Assembly (NCBI GenBank): GCA_039000515.1 | Contig: JBCFYV010011135.1 | Coordinates: 32,517,876-32,581,875, forward strand | Direction: 5' to 3' | Source of the DNA: Timema cristinae | Taxonomy: Eukaryota; Arthropoda; Insecta; Phasmatodea; Timematidae | Length of the DNA: 64,000 nucleotides | Shown: piece after piece, positions 44,101 through 58,400 of the stretch | Layout: the number at the start of each line of letters is the position of its first letter | Numbering within the stretch: position 1 is the first letter of the stretch | Made by a program: the position numbers and the translations under genes | The notes under the pieces: model-generated | What the model was told of the DNA's origin: nothing | The model's database searches: none | The model's input: only the letters and a program-made list of their open reading frames with translations

Positions 44101-47100
44101 TTTAGCTTTTATGGGTTTTTATGTAATCCACATATATAATAAAAGGAAGGGCTGGATTTACATACATTAAAAAAGTTCACAAGACCCAAAAGATAGGAGA
44201 TTAGATGGTCTCTTATGCACTTCAATATTACAAGATTGGTGGAAAAATCACCAATATTCAAAATAACTCTAAAACTATTGATTTTTCATATAAAATTCCC
44301 AACTATAGGAAGGCACTGGAATTACCTACTTAAAGAAAGCTTAAATGTTTTGATCGAATAAAAAACTAAGTTGTTACCGGCTCTTCTGTAGCCAACATAT
44401 ATGGTAAACATAAACATTAAAAAAAATCACAAAACATGATCCGATAGAAAAGTGTAATTTAAATGTTGTCTCGTGCACTTCAATACTACCAAATTGCCGG
44501 ACACACTACACAAACATTCAAAATAACCAAAAATATCGATTTTTCATATTAAAATTCCTTATGTAAAACGAAGTCCCTGGAATAACCTACTTAAAAAGAG
44601 ATTACATGTTACGATCGGATAAAAAATTTAGCTTCACTGGCTCTTCCGTGTCAACATACATGGTAAAATGAAGGGCTCGGATTTACGTACATAAAAAAAT
44701 TCACAGACTCGATAATATAAAATATTATATGGTGTCTTGTGCAGTCCACAAAATGCCAGACACATCACAAATATTCAAAAAAACTCTAAAAATATCAATT
44801 TTTCATATAAAAATTTCCAAGTAACTGGGAAGGCTTAGAATTACCCACTAAATGAGATTTCACATGTTACGATCGGATAAAAAATTTGCTTTTATGGGTT
44901 TTTATGTAATCCACATATATAATAAAAGGAAGGGCTCGGATTTACATACATTAAAAAAGTTCACAAGACCCGAAAAGATAGGAGATTAGATGGTCTTTAT
45001 GCACTTCAATATTACAAGATTGGTGGAAAAATCAAATATTCAAAATAACTCTAAAATATTGATTTTTCTATAAAAATTCCCAACTATATGGAAGGCCTGG
45101 AATTACCTACTTAAAGAAAGCTTAAATGTTTTGATCGAATAAAAACTAAGTTGTTACCGGCTCTTCTGTAGCCAACATATATGGTAAACATAAACATTAA
45201 AAAAAATTACAAAACTGATCCGATAGAAAAGTGTAATTTAAATGTTGTCTCGTGCACTTCAATACTACCAAATTGCCGGACAACTACACAAACATTCAAA
45301 ATAACTCTAAAAATATCGATTTTTCATAAAAAATTCCTTATCTAAAACGAAGTCCCTGGAATAACCTACTTAAAAAGAGATTACATGATACGATCGGATA
45401 AAAAATTTAGCTTCACTGGCTCTTCCGTAGTCAACATACATGGTAAAATGAAGGGCTCGGATTTACTACATAAAAAAATTCACAAGACTCGATAATATAA
45501 AAGATTATATGGTGTCTTGTGCAGTCCACAAAATTGCCAGACACATCACAATATTCAAAATAACTCTAAAAATATCAATTTTTCATATAAAAATTTCCAA
45601 GTAATGGGAAGGCCTTAGAATTACCCACTAAATGAGATTTCACATGTTACGATCGGATAAAAAATTTAGCTTTTATGGGTTTTTATGTAATCCACATATA
45701 TAATAAAAGGAAGGGCTCGGATTTACATACATTAAAAAGTTCACAAGACCCGAAAGATAGGAGATTAGATGGTCTCTTATGCACTTCAATATTACAAGAT
45801 TGGTGGAAAAATCACGAATATTCAAAATAACTCTAAAACTATTGATTTTTCATATAAAAATTCCCCAACTATAAGGAAGGCCCTGGAATTACCTACTTAA
45901 AGAAAGCTTAAATGTTTTGATCGAATAAAAAACTAAGTTGTTACCGGCTCTTCTGTAGCCAACATATATGGTAAACATAAACATTAAAAAAATTCACAAA
46001 ACATGATCCGATAGAAAAGTGTAATTTAAATGTTGTCCGTGCACTTCAATATACCAAATTGCCGGACACACTACACAAACATTCAAAATAACTCTAAAAA
46101 TATCGATTTTTCATATAAAAATTCCTTATCTAAAACGAAGTCCCTGGAATAACCTACTTAAAAAGAGATTACATGTTACGATCGGATAAAAAATTTAGCT
46201 TCACTGGCTCTTCCGTAGTCAACATATATGGTAAAATGAAGGGCTCGGATTTACTACATAAAAAAATTCACAAGACTCGATAATATAAAAGATTATATGG
46301 TGTCTTGTGCAGTCCCACAAAATTGCCAGACACATCACAAATATTCAAAATAACTCTAAAATATCAATTTTTCATATAAAAATTTCTCAAGTAATGGGAA
46401 GGCCTTAGAATTACCCACTAAATGAGATTTCACATGTTACGATCGGATAAAAAATTTAGCTTTTAAGGGTTTTTATGTAATCCACATATATAATAAAGGA
46501 AGGGCTCGGATTTACATAATTAAAAAAGTTCACAAGACCCGAAAAGATAGGAGATTAGATGGTCTCTATGAACTTCAATATTACAAGATTGGTGGAAAAT
46601 CACAATATTCAAAATAACTCTAAAACTATTGATTTTTCATATAAAAATTCCCCAACTATAAGGAAGGCACTGGAATTACCTACTTAAAGAAAGCTTAAAT
46701 GTTTTGATCGAATAAAAAACTAAGTTGTTACCGGCTCTTCTGTAGCCAACATATATGGTAAACATAAACATTAAAAAAATTCACAAAACATGATCCGATA
46801 GAAAAGTGTAATTTAAATGTTGACTCGTGCACTTCAATATTACCAAATTGCCGGACACACTACACAAACATTCAAAATAACTCTAAAAATATCGATTTTT
46901 CATATAAAAATTCCTTATCTAAAACGAAGTCCCTGGAATAACCTACTTAAAAAGAGATTACATGTTACGATCGGATAAAAAATTTAGCTTCACTGGCTCT
47001 TCCGTAGTCAACATATATGGTAAAATGAAGGGCTCGGATTTACGTACATAAAAAAATTCACAAGACTCGATAATATAAAAGATTATATGGTGTCTTGTGC

Positions 47101-49440
47101 AGTCCACAAAATTGCCAGACACATCACAAATATTCAAATAACTCTAAAAATATCAATTTTTCATATAAAAATTTCTCAAGTAATGGGAAGGCCTTAGAAT
47201 TACCCACTAAATGAGATTTCACATGTTACGATCGGATAAAAAATTTAGCTTTTATGGGTTTTTATGTAATCCACATATATAATAAAAGGAAGGGCTAGGA
47301 TTTACATACATTAAAAAAGTTCACAAGACCCGAAAAGATAGGAGATTAGATGGTCTCTTATGCACTTCAATATTACAAGATTGGTGGAAAAATCACAATA
47401 TTCAAAATAACTCTAAAACTATTGATTTTTCATATAAAATTTCCCAACTATAAGGAAGGCACTGGAATTACCTACTTAAAGAAAGCTTAAATGTTTTGAT
47501 CGAATAAAAAACTAAGTTGTTACCGGCTCTTCTGTAGCCAACATATATGGTAAACATAAACATTAAAAAAATCACAAAACATGATCCGATAGAAAAGTGT
47601 ATTTAAATGTTGTCTCGTGCACTTCAATCTACAAATTGCCGGACACACTACACAAACATTCAAAATAACTCTAAAAATATCGATTTTTCATATAAAAATT
47701 CCTTATCTAAAACGAAGTCCCGGAATAACCTACTTAAAAGAGATTACATGTTACGATCGGATAAAAAATTTAGCTTCATGGCTCTTCCGTAGTCAACATA
47801 TATGGTAAAATGAAGGGCTCGGATTTACGTACATAAAAAAATTCACAAGACTCGATAATATGAAAGATTATATGGTGTCTTGTGCAGTCCCAAAAATTGC
47901 CAGACACATCACAAATATTCAAATAACTCTAAAAATATCTATTTTTCATATAAAAATTTCTCAAGTAATGGGAAGGCCTTAGAATTACCCACTAAATGAG
48001 ATTTCACATGTTACGATCGGATAAAAAATTTAGCTTTTATGGGTTTTTATGTAATCCACATATATAATAAAAGGAAGGGCTAGGATTTACATACATTAAA
48101 AAGTTCACAAGACCCGAATGATAGGAGATTAGATGGTCTCTTATGCACTTCAATTTACAAGATTGGTGGAAAAATCAACGAATATTCAAATAACTCTAAA
48201 CTATTGATTTTTCATATAAAAATTCCCCAACTATATGCGAAGGCCCTGGAATTACCTACTTAAAGAAAGCTTAAATGTTTTATCGAATAAAAAACTAAGT
48301 TGTTACCGGCTCTTCTGTAGCCAAACATATATGGTAAAATAAACATTAAAAAAAATCACAAAACATGATCCGATAGAAAAGTGTAATTTAAATGTTGACT
48401 CGTGCTTCATATACCTAATTGCCGGACACACTACACAAACATTCAAAATAACTCTAAAAATATCGATTTTTCATATAAAAATTCCTTATCTAAAACGAAG
48501 TCCTGGAATAACCTACTTAAAAGAGATTACATGTTACGATCGGATAAAAAATTTTGCTTCACTGGCTCTTCCGTTGTCAACATACATGGTAAAATGAAGG
48601 GCTCGGATTTACGTACATAAAAAAATTCACAAGACTCGATAATATAAAAATTATATGGTGTCTTGTGCAGTCCCACAAAATTGCCAGACACATCACAATA
48701 TTCAAATACTTTAAAATATCAATTTTTCATATAAAAATTTCCCAAGTAATGGGAAGGCCTTAGAATTACCCACTAAATGAGATTTCACATGTTACGATCG
48801 GATAAAAAATTTAGCTTTTTATGGGTTTTTATGTAATCCACATATATTATAAAAGGAAGGGCTCGGATTTACATACATTAAAAAAGTTCACAAGACCGAA
48901 AAGATAGGAGATTAGATGGTCTCTTTGCACTTCAATATTACAAGATTGGTGGAAAAATCACGAATATTCAAAATAACTCTAAAAATATGATTTTTCATAT
49001 AAAAATTCCTTATTAATATATGAAGTCCCTGGAATAACCTACTTAAAGAAAGTTACAGTTTTGATCGGATAAAAAAAATTTGCTTACTGGCTCTTCCGTT
49101 GTCAACATACATGGTAAATGAAGGGCTCGGATTACTACATAAAAAAATTTCAAAGACTCGATAAAAAAATATTATATGGTGTCTTGTGCGTCCACACAAA
49201 ATTGCCAGGACACATCCACAAATATTCAAAATAACTCTAAAAATATCAATTTTTCATATAAAAATTTCCCAAGTAATGGGAAGGCCTTAGAATTACCACT
49301 TAAATGAGATTTCACATGTTACGATCGGATAAAAAATTTAGCTTTTAAGGGTTTCTATGTAATCCACTATATTAAAAGGAAGGGCTCGGATTTACATAAT
49401 TTAAAAAAGTTCACAAGACCGATAATATAGGAGATTAGAT
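41161..49440 (+). repeat. large satellite, ~785-bp higher-order repeat of three ~262-bp monomers
   Basis: Three related monomers follow each other. One has gttcacaagacccgaaaaga, tggtctcttatgcacttcaa and gtaaggaaggccctgg-type blocks. The second has cacaaaacatgatccgatag, ttgccggacacactacac and aaaacgaagtccctgg. The third has attcacaagactcgataata, ggtgtcttgtgcagtccc and gtaatgggaaggcc. All share the ttttcatataaaaattcc and gttacgatcggataaaaaat words (one monomer has ttttgatcgaataaaaaact). The marker ttaccggctcttctgtagcc recurs at about 42802, 43593, 44376, 45157 and 45945, about 785 bases apart. No genes. Confidence 0.95.
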
Positions 49441-52400
49441 GGTTCTTATGCACTTCAAAATTTAAAATTGGGGAAAAAAAATATTAAAAAAATCTAAAAA
49501 ATATTTTTTTATTAAAATTCCCCCAAATATAGGAAGGCCCTGGGGAAATTCCTACTTAAAAAAACTTAAATGTTTTTAAAAAAAAACTAAGTTGTTACGG
49601 CTCTTCTGTAGCCAAATTATGGTAAATAAACTTAAAAAAAAAAACAAAAAATGATGATAGAAAAGTGTATTTAAAGTTGTCGTGCCTTCAAATTTCCAAA
49701 TTTCCGGCACTCAAAAACAAAAAAACTCTAAAAAAATGATTTTTCAAAAAAAAATTTCCCCTTTCAAAAAATCCCCCGGGTAACCTACTTAAAAAGAATT
49801 CTTTCGTGGATAAAAAATTTAGCTTCAGGTCTTTCCCCCCCTAAATACATGGGAAAATGAAGGGGCGGTTTACGTTCATAAAAAAAATTCCAAGACTAAT
49901 AATTAAAAATTATATGGTTTTTTTGTGAGTCCCAAAATTGCCAGACACTCAAAAATATTCAAAAAACTCTAAAAAAAATTTTTTTTATTTAAAAAAATTT
50001 TCCCCCAATAATGGGAAGGCCCTTTTGAATTACCCCTAAATAGATTTCAATGTTTGATCGGAAAAAAAAATTTTTGTTTTATGGGGGGGTTTTTTTGTAA
50101 TCCCAAAATTAAATTAAAAAAAAAGGGAAAGGGGTTGGGTTTTTCATACATTTAAAAAAATTCCCAAGACCCCAAAAGATTGGAGATTTGTTGGTCTCCC
50201 TTTTGCACTTAAAATTTTCAAGATTGGTGGGGGAAAAAACACGAATTTCAAAATAACTCTAAAAATTCGTTTTTTTATATAAAAAAATTTCCCTTTTGTA
50301 AAAAGAAAAGGGCCCTGGAAATAACCTACTTAAAAAGAGAATTTAAAAGTTACGATCGGATAAAAAAATTTTGGGTTCAATGGCTCTTCCGTTGTCCCAA
50401 AATAAAAGGTAAAATGAAGGGCTCGGATTTACGTTTCATAAAAAATTCACAAGACTCGATTAAAATTTTAAAAAAAATTTTTTGGTGTCTTTTTGCAGTC
50501 CCCCAAAATTGCCCGAACATCACAAAAATTAAAATAACTTTTTAAAAAATCAAAATTTTTTATATAAAAAATTTTTCCCGTAATGGGGGAAAGGGCCCTT
50601 TGAATTACCCACTTTAAAAGAGATTTTTACATGTTACGATCGGATAAAAAAAATTTTGCCCTTTTTTTGGGGTTTTTTTGAATCCAATATATAATAAAAG
50701 GAAGGGCTCGGATTTTTTTACTTTAAAAAAAAATTACCAAGACCCCCAAAAGAAATTTGATGGTCTCTTATGCACTTTTAATTTTCAAGATTGTTGGAAA
50801 AATAACGAATATCAAAAAAAATCTAAAAATATCGTTTTTCATGTAAAAAAATTTCCCTTTTCTAAAAAGAAAATCCCCCGGGAAAAAAACTTCTTAAAAG
50901 GATTACATGTTACGATCGGATAAAAAATTTAGCTTCACTGGCTCTTTCCCTAGTCATCTTTTAGGAAAATTTAAGGGGGGTCGGATTTACGTACATAAAA
51001 AATTCACAAGACTCCCATAAATAAAGATTTATGGTGTCTTGTGCAGTTTCCCCCAAAAAATTTCCAGGGCCCCATCACAAATTTTTCAAAAAACTTAAAA
51101 AAAATCAATTTTTTTATATAAAAAATTTCCCCCAAATAATGGGGAAGGCCTTAGGGAAATTTCCCCCCAAAAGAGATTTTTACATGTTACGATGGAAAAA
51201 AAATTTAGCTTTTAAAGGGTTTTTTGTAAACCAAAATATATAAATAAAGGAAGGGCTAGGTTTACATACATTAAAAAAATTCACAAGACCCGGAAAAAAA
51301 TAGGAGATTAGATGGTTTTCTTATGCACTTCAATATTACAAGATTGGTTTGGGAAAAACCCAAAATTCAAAAAAAACTCTAAAATTATTGGGTTTTTCAT
51401 TTTAAAATTCCCCCAAAGTATAAGGAAAGGGACTGGAAAATTCTACTTTAAAAAAAGCTTTAAAAGTTTTGATCGAATAAAAAACTAAGTTGTTAGGCTC
51501 TTTTTTAGCCAAAAAAATATGGTAAACCCTAAAACATTTAAAAAAAAACACAAAAAAATGATCCGATTGAAAAGTGTAGTTTAAATGTTGACTCGTGCAC
51601 TTCCCAAAATTTCCAAATTGCCCGGGCACCTACACAAAAAATTCAAAAAAAACTCTAAAAATATCGATTTTTAAAATAAAAAAATTCCTTTTCCCAAAAC
51701 CGGGAAAAAGGCCCCGGACATAACCCAAATTAAAAAGAAAAATTTCTGTTCGATTTGGAAAAAATTTAAACTTCATGGTCTTCCCCAGGGCAAATTCATG
51801 GTAAAATGAAAGGGCTCGGATTTACGTACATAAAAAAATTCACAAGACCCCGTTTAAAATTTTAAAAATTTTATGGTTCTTTTGCAGTCCTTAAAAATTT
51901 TTGATTTTTCATATTTAAAATTCCCCAAAAAATAAGGGGAAAGGCCCCCGGAATTACCAAATTAAAGAAAAAACTTTAAATGTTTTGGGTTTTGAAAAAA
52001 AACTAATTGTTACCCGGTTTTTCTCTAGCCCAAAATAATGGTAAAAAATAAACATTAAAAAAAATCAAAAAACGGGTTCCCATAGAAAAGTGAATTTTTA
52101 AAAGTTGACTCGTTTTCCTTCAAAATTAACCCAAAATTTCCGGGCAAAAACTACACAAAATTTCAAAAAAACTCTAAAAATACCCATTTTTCATAAAAAA
52201 ATTCCATCTAAAAAAAGGGAAGTTTCCCCGGGAAAAACCTTCTTAAAAAGAAATTACAGTTACGATTTGGTTAAAAAAAATTTTGCTTCAATTTGGGTCT
52301 TCCGCAGGTTTTAACATCATGGGAAAAAGAAGGGCTCGGATTTTAAGTTTCATAAAAAAAAAAACCAAAATCGTTAAAATAAAAGATTTATGGTTTTCTT

Positions 52401-55400
52401 GTGGGGAGTCCACCCAAAAATTTCCGACACATCACAAATATTCAAAATAACTTTAAAAATATCCCAAATTTTTTATATAAAAATTTTCCCAAATTTAAAG
52501 GGGAAAAAAATTTAGAATTACCCAAAATAAATGAGGGTTTCAATGTTCGATGGTAAAAAAAATTTTAAACTTTTAAAGGGTTTTTTTGTAATTTCCAAAA
52601 TAAAATAAAAAAAGGAAGGGCTTTGGGTTTACATACATTAAAAAAGTTCACAAGACCCGGAAAAGATTAGATGGTTTTTATGAACTTTAAAAAAATTTCA
52701 AGGGTTTGGTTTTAAAAAACGAAAAATTCAAAAATTTAATCTAAAATATTGATTTTTCATTTAAAAATTTCCCAAGAAAGGAAACCCTGGAATTTCCCAC
52801 TTTAAAAAAGTTAAAGTTTTGATGGAAAAAAAAATTTGTTAAGGCTTTCCTTGTAAACATTATTTGGGGAAAAACCATTTTTCCTTAAAAAAAAATTCCA
52901 AAAAATATAAAATAAAAAGTTAATTTTTTGTTTTTCCGTCCCCCAATTTCCAAACCAACATCCCCAAAATTCAAAAAAAACTTTTAAAAAAAAAACAAAT
53001 TTTTCCCAAAAAAAAATTTTCCCAAAGAAGGGGAGGCCCCCAGAAAATTAAAAAGGGGATAAAAAGTTACCCATGGAATAAAAATTTGCTTTTTTTCGGT
53101 TTTTGTATTTAATTTTAAAAAAAAATTGAAGGGCTCGGATTTACTACATTAAAAAAAATTCACAAAACCCGAAAATTTTAAAAAATTTATGGTTTTGTTC
53201 AATTTAAAAAAATTTTGGGGAAAAATTAAAATTTTTCAAATTAAATCTAAAAAAAATTAATTTTTCATATAAAAATTTCCCCCCTTTTTAAAGGGAAGGC
53301 CCCTTGGGAAATTTTTTAAATTTTAAAGGAAAATTAAATGTTTTGATTGGAATTAAAAAAATTTGTTAAGGTTTTTTTGTAACCAAAATATTTAAAAAAA
53401 ATTAAAACAAAAACTTTTAAAAAAAAGACCCCAAAAAAGGTTTTTAAAATTGGGCTCTTTTCACTTTAAAATTACCCAAATTGGGAAAAAAAACACAAAA
53501 TTTAAAAAAAACTCTAAAAATATCGATTTTTTTATTTAAAAATTCCCTTTCTAAAAAGAAGTCCCCGGAATAAACCCACTTAAAAAAGATTACATGTTTC
53601 CCATCGGAAAAAAAATTTTGCTTCACTGGCTCTTCCTTAAACATTTTAGGGAAATGGGAAGGGGTCGGAAATTTTTTTCATAAAAAAATTCACCCAAAGG
53701 GCTCGTTTAAATAAAAAGATTATAGGTGTCTTGTGCAAATCCCCCAAAAAAGCCAGCACATCACAAAAATTCAAAAAAAAACTCTAAAAATAAACAATTT
53801 TTCCCTATAAAAATTTCCCAAAATAAAGGAAAGGCCTTAGAATTTTTCCCCCTAAAATGGATTTCCCTGTTACGATGGATAAAAAAAATTTTGCTTTTAA
53901 GGGGGTTTTTTTGTAAACCCCATATATAATAAAAAAAGGGCTGGATTTTTAAAAATTTTAAAAAAATTTAAAGACCCGAAAAAAGATAGGGATTAGATTT
54001 GGGCTCTTATCCCCTTCAATTTTTTACAAGGGTTGGGGTGGAAAAAACAAAAATAAATTCCCAAAAAAACTCTAAAAAATATTGATTTTTTTATTTTAAA
54101 AAATTTCCCCAAATATAAAAAGGCCGGGGGAAATTTCCTACTTAAGGGAAAATTTAAAAGTTTTTATCGAATAAAAAACTAAGTTGGGTTTCCCGGGTCT
54201 TTTTGTAGCCCCCATATATTGGGGAAACATAAACATTAAAAAAAAACACAAAAAATGATCCCAAGAAAAGGGGATTTTAAATGTTGCTCGTGCACTTCAA
54301 AATTTTCCAAATTGCCGGGAAAACTAAACAAATTTCAAATAACTTTAAAAAAATCGATTTTTCATATAAAAATTTTTTTTTCTAAAACGAAAACCCTGGA
54401 AAACCTAAATTAAAAAAAAAATTACTGTTTCGTTTGGGGATAAAAAAATTTTTAACTTCACTGGCTCTTCCCCCAGGTTTAAAAACATGGGGAAAATGAA
54501 GGGCTCGGATTTTGTAAAATTTAAAAAAATTTTACCAAAAACCGTAATTTAAAAGATTATTGGTGTCTTGTGCAGGGGGGCCCAAAAAAATTGGGAAAAC
54601 ACATCACAAATATTTTTAAAAAAAACTCTTTTAAAAAATTTTCAATTTTTTAATTTTAAAAATTTCCCAAGTAATGGGGGAAAAGGGCCCTTTAAAATTT
54701 CCCAATAAAAGAGATTTAAAATGTTACGATGGTTTAAAAAAATTTTGTTTTATGGGTTTTTTTGTAAAACCACATTTATTAAAAAAGGGGGGTCGGGTTT
54801 ACCAAATTAAAAAGTTTTACCCAAAACCCGAAAAAATAGGAGATTTTTGTTTGGGCTTTTATGCACTTCAATATTACAAGATTGGTTAAAAATCACCCAA
54901 AATTCAAAAAAAACTCTAAAAATATTGATTTTTTTTATAAAATTCCCAAAAATTTAAAAGGTCCCCGGTTTAAACCCACTTAAAAAAGTTTAAAGTTTTG
55001 ATCGGAAAAAAAAATTTAAAATTTATGGGGTCCCTTCGTTGAACATAAATGGTAAAAATTAAACCATTTAAAAAATAAAAAACCCCGACCGATAAATAAA
55101 GGTTAATTTTTGGTTTTCTTGTGAATTTTAAAAAAAAATTGCCAAACATCACAAAATTTTAAAAAAACTCTAAAAAATTAATTTAATTTTTTTATTAAAA
55201 AAATTTTTTAAGTAAAAGGGGAAAACCTTGGGAAAAACCACCTTTTAAAAGGATTTCCTGTTACGATCCGGGTAAAAAAAATTTAGCTTTTTTTGGGTTT
55301 GTTTTTGTAAATTAAAATTTAAAAGGGAAAGGGCTGGATTTTTACATAAAAAAATTTTACAAGACCCGGGTAAATTATTTTTTTGATTAATTTTAATTTG

Positions 55401-58400
55401 GGGGTCCCTTTCAAAAACTAAAATTTTGATTTTTTTTTCATAAAAATTCCCAACTATAAAGGGAAAGGGCCCCGGAATTACCTACTTAAAAAAAAGCTTA
55501 AAAAGTTTTGATCGAATAAAAACTAAATTGTTTCCGGCTCTTTTAGCCCAAAAAAATTTTGGTTTAAAAATTAAAAAAATTAAAAAAAAAAAAAAAAACA
55601 TGATCCGATAGAAAATTGGGGGTAATTTTTTTTTTTGCTCGTGCACTTCAATATACCAAATTGCCGGACACACTTCACAAACATTCAAAAAAACTCTAAA
55701 ATTTTCCCATTTTTTATATTAAAAAAAATTCCCTTTTTAAAAAATGTCCCCGGGAAATAACCCATTAAAAAAAAAATTAATGTTTTCGTCGGAAAAAAAT
55801 TTGGGTTCACTGGCTCTTCGGTCAAAAATTCACGGTAAAAAAGAAGGGGTCGGATTTTCGTAATTAAAAAAAATTTAAAAAGACTCGATTAAAAATAAAA
55901 GGGTTTTATGGTGTCTTGTGCAGTCCCCCAAAAAAATTTCCCGACACATCACAAAAATTTAAAATTTAAATTTAAAAATATCAAATTTTTTTATATAAAA
56001 AATTTTCCCAAGTAATGGGAAGGCCTTGGAATTTAACCCCCTAAATGAGATTTCAAAATGTTTCCCAAAGGATAAAAAAATTTTGGGTTTTTTTGGGTTT
56101 TTTTTAACCACCAAATTAAAAATAAAAAGGAAAGGGGTGGATTTTTAAAAAAATTAAAAAAGTTCACAAGACCCCCAAAAGATAGGAGATTTGTGGTCTT
56201 TATGAATTCAATATTACAAGGTTTGGTTGGGCCAAAAATTTCGAAAAATTCAAAAAATAAATCTAAAACTTTTTGATTTTTTATATAAAAATTCCCCCAA
56301 CTTAAGGAAAGGGCCCCGGAATTACCTATTTAAAAAAAGCTTAAATGTTTTGATCGAATAAAAAAATAAGTTGGTTTCCGGGTCTTCTGTTGCCAACATA
56401 TATTTGGTAAACATAAACATTAAAAAAAATCACCCAAAAAATTTATCCGATAGAAAAGTGTAATTTTTAAAAGTTGATCGTGCACTTCAATTTTTACCCA
56501 AAATTTCCCGGGCCCCACTACAAAACTTTTAAAATAACTCTAAAAATATCGATTTTTCATATAAAAATTTTTTATCTTAAAAAGAAGTCCCCGGAATAAC
56601 CTACTTTTAAAAAAAATTCATGTTAAGAAACGGATAAAAAATTTTGCTTCACTGGCTCTTCCGATGTCAAAATTATGGTTTTAAAGAAGGGTCGGATTTA
56701 AGTACATAAAAAAATTTAAAAAGATCGTTTAAAATAAAAAATTATTGGTGTTTGGGCTTTGTCCACAAAATTGGCCCGGGCACATCACAAATATTAAAAA
56801 AACTCTTTTAAAAAATAAAATTTTTATATAAAAAAAATTTTCCAATTTAAAGGGAAGGCCTTTAGAAAATTTCCCTAAATGAGATTTCCTGGGTTTGACG
56901 GATAAAATTTTAGCTTTTATGGGGTTTTTTTTTGTAATCCCATATATAATAAAAAGGAAGGGGTTTGGGGGGTTTTCCATATTTAAAAAAAATTCACAAG
57001 AAACCCAAAAAAATTTAGGGGGTCTCTTTTGCACTTCAAATTACAAGGTTTTTTGGGGGAAAAAAAACCAAATATTCAAAATAAATCTAAAAATATCGAT
57101 TTTTTTTTATTAAAAAAATTTCCCTTTTTAAAACCCAGGCCCCGGAATAAACCCACTTAAAAAAAAGGTTACAGTTACCCCGGGTAAAAAAATTTTGCTT
57201 TTACTGGCTCTTCCCCGGGCAAAATACATGGGGAAAATTTTAGGGTCGGTTTTTCGTTCCCTAAAAAAAATTCAAAGACTTGTTTAAAATAAAAGATTAT
57301 ATGGTGTTTGGGGCGGGCCCACCAAAAAATTGGGCCGGGCACCCTCACAAAAATTTTAAAAAAAATTTAAAAAATCAATTTTTCAAAAATAAATTTTTTC
57401 CAAAGTAATGGGAAAGGCCTTTTTAATTACCCCTAAATGAGATTTCAATGTTAAAGTTTGGGTAAAAAATTTTTTTTTTTTATGGGGGGTTTTTTTTTAA
57501 TCCACATATATAATAAAAAGGAAGGGCTTGGATTTCAAAATTAAAAAAAATTCACAAAGGGCCCGAAAAAGATTGGGTGGTCTCTTTTGCACTTCAATAT
57601 TACAAGATTGGTGAAAAAATAAAAATATTTAAAAAAACTCTAAAAAAAAAGATTTTTCATTAAAAAAACCCCAATTTTAAAGGAAGGCCTGGAAAATTAA
57701 ACCCACTTTAAAAAGGTTAAAGTTTTGTTTGGGTAAAAAAAAAAATTTTACCGGCCCTTTTTGTTGCCCCAAAATAATGGTAAAATAAACAATTTAAAAA
57801 AATTCACAAAATTGATATTAAAAAGGAATTTTTAAAAGGTTTTCTTGTGCATTTTCCCCCCCAAATTGCCGGGCCCCATCACCCAAAATTTTTAAAAAAA
57901 ACTTTAAAAATATCAATTTTTTTTATAAAAATTTTTTTCCAAAATGGGGGGCCCGGAAAAACCCACTTAAAAAAAAAAATTTACATGTTACGATGGATAA
58001 AAAAAATTTGCTTTTTTGGGGGTTTTAGTAACCCCTAATTTAAAAGGGAAAGGGGTGGTTTAATACATTTAAAAAAATTTCAAATGGGCCCGAAAAATTA
58101 AAGGGTTTAAAAGGTTTTGTTTTTTATTTCCCCAAAAATTGGGGAAAAATAACCTATTCAAAAAAAAAACTCTAAAAAATTTTTTAAATTTTTTATAAAA
58201 ATTTTCCCAAATTTTTTGGGGAAAGGCCCCCCGGGAAATTTCCCACTTTAAAGAAATTTAAATGTTTTGATTTAATTAAAAAATTTTTTTTTTAGGGTTT
58301 TTTGTAACCCAAAAATTAAAAAGGGAAACCTTTTTTCCAATTAAAAAAAATTTACAAAAAACCCCAAAAAATTTTAAATTTTAAAAGGTTTTGCACTTTT

